Below are positions 1 to 7,701 of a DNA stretch of 12,365 bases, in pieces. A program made the position numbers and the translations under genes. Below the pieces are notes generated by a model that was not told the DNA's origin, ran no database searches, and was given only the letters and a program-made list of their open reading frames with translations. Every line of letters starts with the position of its first letter. Within the stretch, counting starts at the first letter, position 1. Origin of the DNA: CAZHUM01 sp046484045 (lineage in GTDB: Archaea > Thermoplasmatota > Thermoplasmata > Halarchaeoplasmatales > Halarchaeoplasmataceae); NCBI GenBank assembly GCA_046484045.1, contig JAWOBZ010000073.1, positions 1 through 12,365 on the forward strand, written 5' to 3'.

Positions 1-723
1 ACCGTGAAAGACTTCGGAGCCTTTTTAACCCTGGAAGAGTACAGCGAAAAAGAGGGGTTCATCCACATATCAGAGATATCATCTGGCTGGGTGAAAAGGA
101 TAAGAGACCACATAACAGAAGGGCAAAAGAGGGTCTGTAAGGTATTGAATGTTGATAAAAGGAAAGGTCACATAGATCTCTCTTTAAAACAGGTGAACGA
201 ACACCAACGCAGGGAAAAGATCCAGGCATGGAAGAACCACAAAAAAGCCGAGAAGCTTCTCAACATCGTCTGCGAAGAACTGGACTCGACCATGGACGAA
301 TGCTACGAACAGTTCGCCTTCGATCTGATAGATGAATTCGGGAGTCTCTACAAAGCATTCGAAGCCTGTACGTTGGACGAGGACATACTCAAGAAAAAGG
401 GGTTCGATGAAGAGTGGGCGAAATTGTTCGTGGATGTAGCTCTGGACAATATATCTCCCCCTTACGTTAGCATCACTGGATTCCTCAAATTGACTTCAAA
501 GAACAAAAACGGTGTAGAAGACATAAAATACGCGATGTCGGCTTTCGATGATACCGACGAGTCCATGATCGAAGTGAGTTACCTTGCAGCACCCAGATAC
601 AGAGTGAATATACGTTCCAAAAATTACAAGGACGCCGAAGACGATTTCGAACGTCTATCAAAGGAAGCGGTTAAAAAAATCGAGGAGAGAGGCGGTTCCG
701 GGGAATTTTTTAGAAAGGATTGA
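1..723 (+). CDS. eif2a: Translation initiation factor aIF2 subunit alpha (5'-truncated)
   Basis: This is the alpha subunit of archaeal initiation factor 2, part of the heterotrimer that carries initiator Met-tRNA to the small ribosomal subunit. The frame is open from base 1, and the GTG at base 4 is an internal valine in the conserved V-K-D-F-G-A-F strand of the S1 domain, not a start; I estimate about 20 N-terminal residues lie outside the window. Counting from base 1, an S1 RNA-binding domain (about 1-62) has HISEISSGWV followed by the RKGHIDLSLK strand. A helical domain (about 66-150) and the C-terminal alpha/beta domain with A-P-R-Y-R (197-201) follow. From memory of the Pyrococcus protein, this one ends sooner and lacks its lysine-rich tail. 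The stop is TGA at 721-723, 15 bases from the convergent permease gene. Identity is very secure. Confidence 0.97.
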   Translation, partial: TVKDFGAFLTLEEYSEKEGFIHISEISSGWVKRIRDHITEGQKRVCKVLNVDKRKGHIDLSLKQVNEHQRREKIQAWKNHKKAEKLLNIVCEELDSTMDECYEQFAFDLIDEFGSLYKAFEACTLDEDILKKKGFDEEWAKLFVDVALDNISPPYVSITGFLKLTSKNKNGVEDIKYAMSAFDDTDESMIEVSYLAAPRYRVNIRSKNYKDAEDDFERLSKEAVKKIEERGGSGEFFRKD

Positions 724-738
724 CATCTTTACGGACAT

Positions 739-1575
739 CTATAGGTCTTTTCTATCGAAGTTGTACATTGCTATGATTAATGGTATTATTATCCACATCA
801 TCAAAACGCAAAACAACAAAGGCAAGTTCAATAACTCAGGAAGACCAGTCGACCCAGTCAATCTACTGATAGCGGTACCGTACGCACTATTTGGATTGAA
901 AGCGCCTGAAAACCAATACCAATCCGGGTAAGTTATCGTTGTGGATAAATCTGTGGGGAAGCTCCAACCGGTCGCCATAAGAATACCCAGAAGTACGAGA
1001 TCCCATATCATATTGAAAAAAATCCAAACGAAAATACCCCCTGCTAAGGCTCTGGATGTACTACTCACGAAAGATGACATCAGAATGGCTATAGAAATGT
1101 AAGCACATCCGAAGAGAACAGAGAACAGGATAAATCCCAGATAATCAATAGCTCCACCAAATCCCGAAGTAATCCCGATTATCAAACCACCAATACCGAG
1201 ACCTCCGAAAATAGAAACTGAAAGGACCGATGATAGACCTGCAAATTTTGCCAATATGACATCTTCTCGACTCAGTTCAGAAGCCAGAACCAGGGCTATA
1301 GATCTAGATTCAATCTCCTCCACCACGGTCTTATATCCCATTATTACGGCGACGATCGATATCAGCAATACTACAATCGATGATCCTACCTTCATGGTGA
1401 ATTCGAAACCTTTTAAACCCGCTTCATTTCTGCTCTGGACACCTCCATATGCTGAAAGAAGAAGTATTAATGCAACGAAAGTAATACCTATAAACAAGAC
1501 CCATTTATTTCTGACTTTATCCATGAATTCTTTCTTCGCCAGGAGGTACTGTGCTTTCCTTCTACTTCCGCTCAT
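739..1575 (-). CDS. ABC-2 type (NosY-like) transporter permease
   Basis: This is the membrane subunit of an ABC exporter and should pair with the ATPase encoded just upstream. The 278-residue protein has a basic N-terminus (about 1-24) and six predicted membrane segments near residues 25-43, 63-82, 110-137, 145-167, 177-200 and 252-271. The cytoplasmic loop after the second segment contains E-E-I-E-S-R-S-I-A-L-V-L-A (about 86-98), the loop seen in NosY-type and other ABC-2 permeases that couples to the ATPase. Its ATG overlaps the ATPase stop as ATGA (1572-1575), so the two are translationally coupled and probably equimolar. The family moves very diverse cargo (copper-site assembly factors, drugs, lipids, peptides), and no substrate can be read from the sequence. 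Tail-to-tail with the aIF2-alpha gene. Confidence 0.9.
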   Translation of the reverse strand: MSGSRRKAQYLLAKKEFMDKVRNKWVLFIGITFVALILLLSAYGGVQSRNEAGLKGFEFTMKVGSSIVVLLISIVAVIMGYKTVVEEIESRSIALVLASELSREDVILAKFAGLSSVLSVSIFGGLGIGGLIIGITSGFGGAIDYLGFILFSVLFGCAYISIAILMSSFVSSTSRALAGGIFVWIFFNMIWDLVLLGILMATGWSFPTDLSTTITYPDWYWFSGAFNPNSAYGTAISRLTGSTGLPELLNLPLLFCVLMMWIIIPLIIAMYNFDRKDL

Positions 1576-2489
1576 CGTCCATCACCTCTTGTGTACTTCA
1601 TGAAGATATCCTCGAGATTGGCCTCCTGTGTAGAGAAATTGAGTATCTCAAACCCTTGGTCTTCTATCAGTTTCATGAGATCTCGTTTATCTCTATCACT
1701 GCAAGTCAGGATGATCCTGTTCCCACCTCCAGTTAGAGTTTTTACCCGTCCATCTTTTAGTAAGACTTCTTTCACGTCCTCGTAATTCCCTGAAATATCT
1801 AGGACCAGTTTAGCAGGTATCTCAAGCTCCTTTCTCAGCTTTTCAACAGAGTCTACTGCACGTAACCGACCCCATGTAATTATAGCCACTCTATCCGCTA
1901 CTTCCTGTACATTGGGCAGTATATGAGATGAGAAGAATACCGTACCTCCCTTGTCAGAATAATCACTTACTACCTTTTTAACGAGAGCAGTACCTTGGGG
2001 GTCCAAGCCTGATGTGGGTTCATCTAGCAACAATATCGGCGGTGTGCCTATCACGGCTTGTGCGAAAGCAAGACGCTGTACCATACCCTTCGAATACTCA
2101 CCTACCTTTCGATCAGCAGCTCCTTTTAGCCCTACCAACTTTAACTTTTTTTCTATTTCATCACCATCTGCGTTTCTCAGTTCTACAAAGAATCTCAGAA
2201 CCTCTCTACCGGTCAGATTGCTGTAGAGAGAGATGTTTTCAGGCAGATATCCCACTCCTATGGTTGCTTCTCGTCTGTTTTTCTGGACGTTTAAACCCCT
2301 GATCTTCACCTCTCCAGATGTTGGTTTGATCAATCCCATTATTGCCTTAATCGTTGTTGTCTTACCGGCTCCGTTCGGACCTAGGAATCCAAAGACCTCT
2401 CCCCTCTTTACATTAATATTTAATGATTTAACCGCAGTCATATCACCATAAGTTTTTGTTAGATTTTTTATCTCTATCTCTTGAGACAT
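1572..2489 (-). CDS. ABC transporter ATP-binding protein (NosF/CcmA-like)
   Basis: This ATPase powers the adjacent ABC-2 permease at the inner face of the membrane. All nucleotide-binding motifs are intact in the 305-residue protein: Walker A GPNGAGKT (37-44), a GYLPEN Q-loop region with Glu in place of Gln (80-85, usual for this subgroup), signature YSKGMVQR (132-139), Walker B ILLLDEP (152-158), D-loop SGLD (160-163) and switch His189. Residues after about 215 form the small C-terminal domain common to exporters with separate permeases. The ATG at 2489 is preceded by AAGGTG (minus strand, 2495-2500), a reasonable ribosome binding site, and by TATA-like sequence farther up. First gene of a two-gene operon. 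Function as an exporter ATPase is secure; the substrate is unknown. Confidence 0.95.
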   Translation of the reverse strand: MSQEIEIKNLTKTYGDMTAVKSLNINVKRGEVFGFLGPNGAGKTTTIKAIMGLIKPTSGEVKIRGLNVQKNRREATIGVGYLPENISLYSNLTGREVLRFFVELRNADGDEIEKKLKLVGLKGAADRKVGEYSKGMVQRLAFAQAVIGTPPILLLDEPTSGLDPQGTALVKKVVSDYSDKGGTVFFSSHILPNVQEVADRVAIITWGRLRAVDSVEKLRKELEIPAKLVLDISGNYEDVKEVLLKDGRVKTLTGGGNRIILTCSDRDKRDLMKLIEDQGFEILNFSTQEANLEDIFMKYTRGDGR

Positions 2490-2494
2490 AGTAG

Positions 2495-2538
2495 CACCTT
2501 CATTCTTGCTTCAATTAATATACTTAATGTTTTAAATA
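2495..2538 (-). promoter_or_regulatory. Promoter and ribosome binding site of the ABC operon
   Basis: Reading on the minus strand toward the ATG at 2489, there are two A/T-rich TATA-like elements, ATATTTAAAA near 2530-2538 and TATATTAAT near 2514-2523, followed by AAGGTG at 2495-2500. The upstream element would give a leader of about 20 bases that includes the AAGGTG site; the downstream one would give an almost leaderless mRNA. Which is used cannot be told from sequence. Confidence 0.5.
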
Positions 2539-2573
2539 TGTTGCTAAACTGTTTTCTATACCTTCAAATCTAC

Positions 2574-3104
2574 TCATGTTATCTCCTTTTTGTAGCGCTC
2601 CATCTCACTGAATATACATCCGCAGTAGCCCTGTTTGTATAATTCGTGATCATCAGCTATCTCATGACTTCTGTAGAAACCGTCTGTGAGGTCCGAATAT
2701 ATGAACTTCACTCCTTTCTCATTTCCCACTCTTCCACCGATCTTTTTGATCAATTCATGATCTTGATAAGGGGAGAGCGTAAGCGTCGTTGTGAATGCGT
2801 CGAACCCCTCCTCAGAAGCGACCTTGGCGGTCTCACTCAATCTCCATTCATAGCAGAATTCACATCTGTTTTTTGCTCTCAAAGCCCCTTCTAAAAATCG
2901 TCTCAACGGATATTCGTCTTTGTAGATAACCTTCAAGCCTGTTTTTTCCTTATAATCCATCAGAGATTTCAATCTTTTTTCGTATTCTCTGAACGGATGT
3001 ATGTTGGGATTGAACCAAAAAGCCGTGATATCAAAATCATGGGAATAATATTCGGCGGTGTACGTCAAACACGGAGAACAACATGTATGGATCATCAATT
3101 CCAT
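2574..3104 (-). CDS. queH: Epoxyqueuosine reductase QueH-like protein (DUF208)
   Basis: QueH reduces epoxyqueuosine to queuosine, the last step of queuosine synthesis on tRNA, using an iron-sulfur cluster. The 176-residue protein (counted from the ATG at 3104) shows the family's cysteine layout: H-T-C-C-S-P-C (Cys8, Cys9, Cys12), N-R-C-E-F-C (Cys81, Cys84) and Y-C-G-C-I-F-S (Cys161, Cys163), with N-P-N-I-H-P (32-37) and T-T-L-T-L-S-P (106-112). The open frame extends upstream to 3260, but that part overlaps the 3' end of the large coiled-coil gene and reads as a K/R-rich artefact, so I start at 3104; an in-frame GTG at 3113 is the alternative. It lies 10 bases after the large gene and is probably cotranscribed with it. 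Unexpected in an archaeon, because archaea normally carry archaeosine. A relative acting on another substrate is possible. Confidence 0.85.
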   Translation of the reverse strand: MELMIHTCCSPCLTYTAEYYSHDFDITAFWFNPNIHPFREYEKRLKSLMDYKEKTGLKVIYKDEYPLRRFLEGALRAKNRCEFCYEWRLSETAKVASEEGFDAFTTTLTLSPYQDHELIKKIGGRVGNEKGVKFIYSDLTDGFYRSHEIADDHELYKQGYCGCIFSEMERYKKEIT

Positions 3105-3114
3105 ATCGATCACG

Positions 3115-6100
3115 TCATATCTTGAGAGCGACCCTTTTGTGTGCTTTTTTCTCTTTCTTTTCTTCCTTCTTTTCTTCCTTCTCTTTGAACTGAGTCCCAC
3201 ATTCTGGGCAGGTACCCTTTCTTTCTGCACATGGTTTGTGGAATGTCTTTCCACACTCACATTTTATCATATCCAGACCTTTCTTTATGCTCCCCTTACA
3301 GATAGAACACTTTTCGTCACCCTCTGCTTTCACTACCTCGAATGTACCTTCAGAAGGTTCGATATCCACGATACAATCGAGTTCTTTCTTATCGAATATA
3401 CGCAGACCGCTGCCCCTTATCGTTACAATGTCCGCTTCAGGTTTAAGTTCTAAATCCACGGATACATTTTCACCCGCTTTTAACATATCCGGCAGTTCTA
3501 TATCCTTTGTTCTAGCACCGACGACTTTTATGTTCGGTTCTTTGGCCACTCCCTTTCCCTCGTTTTTCAGGGTGATCGTGATGGTACTCCAAGAATCCGG
3601 TGAGACCCTTCCATCAACTTCTATCTCGATATTCGGACTGTAAGGCTCAAGCGCTTCCTCAATTTTTTCCAGTGCATCATGAGCTTTTTCTTTAGCTTTA
3701 GTGATGTCTTCATCCTCTAATGTGTCGGCTTCCTCGACCAAAGACTCTACTTCGGTAACTTGTGCACCGAACTTCTTTGCGTTCTCGATGAGTGACTTCG
3801 TTTCGTTTATACAGTTGGTATAATCGTCGTAGTCTCCTCCTCCAAACTCATCTTTGGCTTCGTGAATCATATCGATCACACTATTGATCTCACCGACTTC
3901 TAACGTTGCTTCGGCATTCTTGATTATCTCATATGCCCTTCCGACGTCCCTTCCCTTTTGAGAAAAGTTTTCAACATCATCCCTCACTTTATTCAAGACT
4001 TCTTTTATCTGTGGTTTTAGATTCTTCATCTCGGATTCAGCGGACTTGATCTCCGAGTACGATTTCTCATACCTGCCCCTATTGAAAGATGCCTTGGATT
4101 CGTTCAACTTTTCTTTTAAATCTTCGACATCTATATCCATGTCATAAGTCTTTTCAATAAATTCGTCTATCCTGGCGATCAATTCTTCGGATTCTTCGAA
4201 CGTTCTTATCAGGTTGTTGAGTTTGTCCCCGCTTTTCACGGCGTTATCAAAGGCCTTTACGTAGAATCCCCCCTTGTAGGCCTGCTTCGCCTGGTTGAGC
4301 AGGTTCTCCGCATCGCCCACGTTTATGCCCTTCTCTTTTGCCTTCTCGAGTTTTTCATGTGTGGAATTTATACTCCTCTTGGCGATATCCTGCTGGAGTT
4401 CTATCCGCTCTAATTCACCTTCACTCTGCATGGCTAGGTTGATGGCCTCCCTGAACTTTTTACGCTCCATGGCTTTTTCTGCCCTTTTCATCAGATTGTC
4501 CGCAAGAGCTGTATTCACACCCTCTTTTTTCGTTTCCTTTATTTTATTTCTGAAGCTAGAGAGAAGTTTTTTAACCCGCTCTTTTTGAGCTTTATCCACT
4601 TCCTTTAAAACCTGAGATGACTTATCTATTGCTTCTTCGTATCTATCCTCTTTTAAAGCGACCATGGCCCCATCCAATATTTCATTGGCTTTCTTTACGT
4701 CGGCATGTAGGTCCTTCGCTTCTTCCAGTTTCTCCTTGGCTTTCTTTACTTCTCCAGCCGCTTTTTTGCTTTTGTTTCTGATCTCTTCGATCCTTTGCTG
4801 ACAACTATCGATGGTTTTAAGCGCATGCTCATACTCTCCGTCTTCCCATTCCTTTTCAGCATCGGACAAAATGTTCTCTGGGCCGGAAACATCAATACCT
4901 ATTTGTTTGGCCGATTGGATGATATCTTTTGTTCTGTTTATTTCCGGTTCGACATATTCCTTCATCCTGGTGTCTATGTCATCCCGTGTTTCTTTTAATT
5001 TGTCGAGGGCTTCTTCTACCTTGCCTTCCTTAGAATCGGATCTTATCACATCTAACGTGGCTTCCAGATCGCTTATATCCAAACCTAATCTCTCCGCTAC
5101 ATCAATCTTCTTTTCTAATTCCGAGAATCTGCGTTGGAATGTCAAGCGGTTCTTTATCTCACCGATCTTTTCATCAGCCTGTTCAGCTAATTTTTCTGCT
5201 TGTGTATAGTCTCGGTTCTGGAAACTATCTTTAGCCTTCAACAAGATATCTTTTGCAGGTTTTAGGTCCCCTCTGAAACCGCTCCTTTTCAACTCAGTCA
5301 ATTTCGATGAAAGTTCAGATATCCTTTCATAACTTGTTTTTCTTTTCTCTCTTATCTTCTTCGATTCTTCCTCTACCTTCATCGAGAGCTTTATGGCCGG
5401 CAGATAATTTTCGTTCCTTATATTTTTCTTGCATTCTATAAGCTTCTTTCTTAACTCTTCTATCTCGACGCCGGCTTTCTTGGCCTTGACCACTTCCATC
5501 TTAGCCGAAGCGAATTTATCTTCGGTGGACTTCCTTATCTTGGTATTTAGATCATTTATGGTCTCGTTGGTTTTCTTTATCACCTGCGAGAAATTGGATT
5601 CTTCTAGTGCGGTTTCAGCTTCTTCTAATTGACCTCTGTACTTCTCTATATCGACGTCCTCCTCCATCTCTTCTATCAAATTCACCAGTTCCCGTGCCCT
5701 TCTCAAGTTTTCTTCTGCTTCACCTACCTGCCATTGTTTCAACATCTCAGCATTTTCGTTCAATTGTTCTATGGCTTCTTTGTATGAACCGGATTCGAAT
5801 TTCTTTCGGATATCCTCGACGTTGTTTTCGATCTTCTCCAATTCACTCAGGTCCTCTTCTCCTTCTACTTCCTCCCTTATCTTCTCAGCCGTATTCAAAA
5901 TCGATTCTATCTGGCTCTCGAAACCTTCTCCAATGATCTCTTCGACCTCCTGCGAATTTTCCAATGCTATCCGACCCGCTTCAGCATAATTTCCTGATTT
6001 CGTATTGGCGATAGATTCCTCCAATTTATCCATGTATCCGCCGACGTCCGTGTCCATCTCTTCTGCGGTCATAAGAAGCAGTTCAAGGTCTTCTACCAAC

Positions 6101-7497
6101 TCCATGACTTGTTCATAGCCCAACTTGTCTATTTTCTCCTCCGCTTGATCTAAAGATTTATTGGCTTTTTCGTAATCCTTGTCTTCCAAGGCACCCTCCG
6201 CCGTTGAAATGTGCTTTTTTGCTTCATCTAATTCTATACCTATCTCGGATAGCTCATCGATGGTGTCCAACAATCTGTTTATCCTTGTCTCTATCTCCTC
6301 GTGATCTCTTACCAGCTCGCTTACCTTTTCCCTGCCTGCTTTAGCCCATTCCAAAGCTCCTTTGTGGTCTCCTTCTTTAAGAGAATCCCTTGCTTTGTTG
6401 AGGAGTTCCATCGGTTCGGATATATCAACTCCGATCTCTTTGGCTTTGATAAAATTCTCTCTGGATTCCGCTATGGTCTGAAGTACTCTCTGGAACTTCG
6501 CCTCGTCTACTTTTTCGAACCCCTCTTCGATCTTTTCAAAGGCCTCGCTGTATTTTTCTTCCCGCCTCAGATCGTCTATCTTGTTTATCTTTTCTCTGAC
6601 TGGAATCACGTTGGCGTTCAATTCCTCCGCTCTATCGATCTCCTCCATGAGTTCTTCGTACTTGTCTTTCACCACGCCTTCCATGGCTTCGTTTAGCTCT
6701 CCCTGAGCCTGCTTTATAAGGTCAAGAGAGTTGTCGAACTCTTGGTTCTTTGCCTTCGTTTTAGCTTTACTAATAAACTCTTCGACCTCAGCGGTATCTT
6801 TTCCGCTGTTCCTGACTATCTCCTGCTGTTTTTGGACGCTGGATATCTTCTCGTCCAGATAATCTTTTATCTCGTTGCTCAATTTTTCTTTTACACCCTC
6901 GACGAGCGTCACGGCATTCTCAAAGTCATCCTTTTCAGCAGCTTCTTTAGCTTGATCGATTACCTCTTCTACCTCCGAGGTATCTTCGCCTTTATCCTCC
7001 AAGGTGATAAGAAGTGAATCCACGGAAGATATCTCCTGGGTTAGTTTTTCTTGTAGTTCCAGGTTCGCCAGATCCAATGCCTCTTGAGCCGAGTCCAATG
7101 CCTCTTTATACGCATCTTCCCCGAGCAGTTCGTTCGCTTTATCTAGCCTTTCCTTGGATTCTTCATATCTCTCTTCATCTCCTATCAGTTCGTGGATCTT
7201 GGAGGTTTGTTCCAATAATTCACCAACACGCTCTTCGTTGGCCACCTTTAATTTATCTAGGGCTTCGTTCACCTTCTCCAAGCAGTCGTCAAGTTCCCTC
7301 TCATCCAGTAATTCTTTTGCCTCATTAATTGTCTTATCGATATGTTCTACGTCGGATCCCATCTCTCTGGATTCCTCTAAAAATTCCTCGGCCTTCTCCA
7401 AACTCTCGGCGGCGTTCTGTTTCTCCTCCGCCGTCTTTTTGGCCTTTTTTTCCATCTCTTTTGCTAGTTGTCGCGCTTTTAAGTATCTACCAGACAA
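3115..7497 (-). CDS. Giant helical-repeat protein with Ig-like domain and C-terminal RING/PHD-like zinc finger
   Basis: I do not recognise a named family. The 1460-residue protein has no signal peptide or membrane segment and is probably cytoplasmic. Residues about 1-1285 are K/E-rich helix in about 20 tandem units of ~63 residues. Each has a long helix, a turn like G-[VI]-[DN]-[VI], and a TPR-like helix pair around G-[DN]-Y-x-x-A. Turns fall near 47, 105, 170, 232, 295, 355, 420, 482, 545, 612, 676, 740, 805, 867, 931, 993, 1057, 1120, 1182 and 1244. A beta-rich CARDB/NEW3-like domain follows (about 1287-1381). Then come eight zinc ligands: Cys1397, 1400, 1413, 1415, His1420, Cys1423, 1430 and 1433 (C4HC3), and a K/E-rich tail. 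The start is TTG at 7497, with GGAG at 7507-7510 and an in-frame stop two codons upstream; ATG at residue 15 is an alternative. It is divergent from the Ubl-E2 gene, suggesting a partner scaffold or E3-like role (inference). Confidence 0.85.
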   Translation of the reverse strand: MSGRYLKARQLAKEMEKKAKKTAEEKQNAAESLEKAEEFLEESREMGSDVEHIDKTINEAKELLDERELDDCLEKVNEALDKLKVANEERVGELLEQTSKIHELIGDEERYEESKERLDKANELLGEDAYKEALDSAQEALDLANLELQEKLTQEISSVDSLLITLEDKGEDTSEVEEVIDQAKEAAEKDDFENAVTLVEGVKEKLSNEIKDYLDEKISSVQKQQEIVRNSGKDTAEVEEFISKAKTKAKNQEFDNSLDLIKQAQGELNEAMEGVVKDKYEELMEEIDRAEELNANVIPVREKINKIDDLRREEKYSEAFEKIEEGFEKVDEAKFQRVLQTIAESRENFIKAKEIGVDISEPMELLNKARDSLKEGDHKGALEWAKAGREKVSELVRDHEEIETRINRLLDTIDELSEIGIELDEAKKHISTAEGALEDKDYEKANKSLDQAEEKIDKLGYEQVMELVEDLELLLMTAEEMDTDVGGYMDKLEESIANTKSGNYAEAGRIALENSQEVEEIIGEGFESQIESILNTAEKIREEVEGEEDLSELEKIENNVEDIRKKFESGSYKEAIEQLNENAEMLKQWQVGEAEENLRRARELVNLIEEMEEDVDIEKYRGQLEEAETALEESNFSQVIKKTNETINDLNTKIRKSTEDKFASAKMEVVKAKKAGVEIEELRKKLIECKKNIRNENYLPAIKLSMKVEEESKKIREKRKTSYERISELSSKLTELKRSGFRGDLKPAKDILLKAKDSFQNRDYTQAEKLAEQADEKIGEIKNRLTFQRRFSELEKKIDVAERLGLDISDLEATLDVIRSDSKEGKVEEALDKLKETRDDIDTRMKEYVEPEINRTKDIIQSAKQIGIDVSGPENILSDAEKEWEDGEYEHALKTIDSCQQRIEEIRNKSKKAAGEVKKAKEKLEEAKDLHADVKKANEILDGAMVALKEDRYEEAIDKSSQVLKEVDKAQKERVKKLLSSFRNKIKETKKEGVNTALADNLMKRAEKAMERKKFREAINLAMQSEGELERIELQQDIAKRSINSTHEKLEKAKEKGINVGDAENLLNQAKQAYKGGFYVKAFDNAVKSGDKLNNLIRTFEESEELIARIDEFIEKTYDMDIDVEDLKEKLNESKASFNRGRYEKSYSEIKSAESEMKNLKPQIKEVLNKVRDDVENFSQKGRDVGRAYEIIKNAEATLEVGEINSVIDMIHEAKDEFGGGDYDDYTNCINETKSLIENAKKFGAQVTEVESLVEEADTLEDEDITKAKEKAHDALEKIEEALEPYSPNIEIEVDGRVSPDSWSTITITLKNEGKGVAKEPNIKVVGARTKDIELPDMLKAGENVSVDLELKPEADIVTIRGSGLRIFDKKELDCIVDIEPSEGTFEVVKAEGDEKCSICKGSIKKGLDMIKCECGKTFHKPCAERKGTCPECGTQFKEKEEKKEEKKEKKAHKRVALKI
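3144..3186. repeat. 43-base pyrimidine tract with two tandem 12-base repeats
   Basis: The plus strand is uninterrupted pyrimidine for 43 bases here (purine on the coding strand). It contains a perfect tandem pair of the 12-mer TTCTTTTCTTCC at 3155-3166 and 3167-3178. It encodes the K/E-rich C-terminal tail of the giant protein. The codon composition explains it, although such tracts can also adopt triplex structures or slip. Confidence 0.8.
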
Positions 7498-7701
7498 ATT
7501 CTACATCTCCGATAGGCCGATTTTTACATTTTCCCTTGTATAATAACATACATATCCTTGCCCATAAAGGTTTCGAAGGGAATCATATGACATTTTCAAT
7601 CGATTTATACTTTACGGATATTATTTAGATATAAATATCTATCCATAATCTATGATGATCGTTGCGGGAAAAAATATAATTATCACTTTCAATCACCGTT
7701 C
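7498..7701. promoter_or_regulatory. Divergent promoter region between the giant repeat gene and the Ubl-E2 gene
   Basis: This 204-base A/T-rich spacer serves both genes. Toward the giant gene (minus), TTATTATAC at 7538-7546 is a TATA box that predicts a start near 7516 and a short leader holding GGAG at 7507-7510. Toward the Ubl-E2 gene (plus), GGGAAA (about 7666-7671) followed by AAATATAATTA (about 7672-7682) looks like BRE plus TATA, centred 26 bases before the ATG at 7702, so that mRNA is probably leaderless. Between them lie an inverted repeat (7627-7640) and two copies of TTTCAATC (7594-7601 and 7687-7694). I see no coding gene or RNA gene in the spacer. Confidence 0.7.
7627..7640. repeat. 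Inverted repeat AGATAT-aa-ATATCT, possible operator
   Basis: Six-base perfect arms, AGATAT and ATATCT, flank a two-base centre. The site lies about 40 bases upstream of the Ubl-E2 TATA box, within the divergent promoter region. In DNA this A/T-rich such a palindrome can arise by chance, so an operator role is only a suggestion. Confidence 0.3.

Noticed and set aside
4..6. GTG as the start codon of aIF2-alpha
   Set aside because: It encodes the valine of a conserved S1-domain strand, the frame is open to base 1, and the first part of the S1 domain would be missing; the gene is cut by the window edge.
3115..3118. ATGA overlap as the queH start
   Set aside because: An ATG at 3118-3116 overlaps the giant-gene stop, but it is out of frame with QueH and meets a stop at once.
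3105..3260. N-terminal extension of the QueH-like protein up to 3260
   Set aside because: This part overlaps the zinc-finger and K/E-tail coding sequence of the giant gene in another frame and gives a K/R-rich stretch foreign to QueH; the family begins at the H-T-C-C motif.
3115..7497. The giant gene as an SMC/Rad50-like ATPase or a surface protein
   Set aside because: There is no Walker A or B motif at either end, no hinge, no signal peptide and no membrane segment.
3058..7543. Many plus-strand open frames of 60-135 codons across the giant gene
   Set aside because: All are antisense shadows of the purine-rich repeat coding sequence, rich in S/F/L, with no family resemblance.
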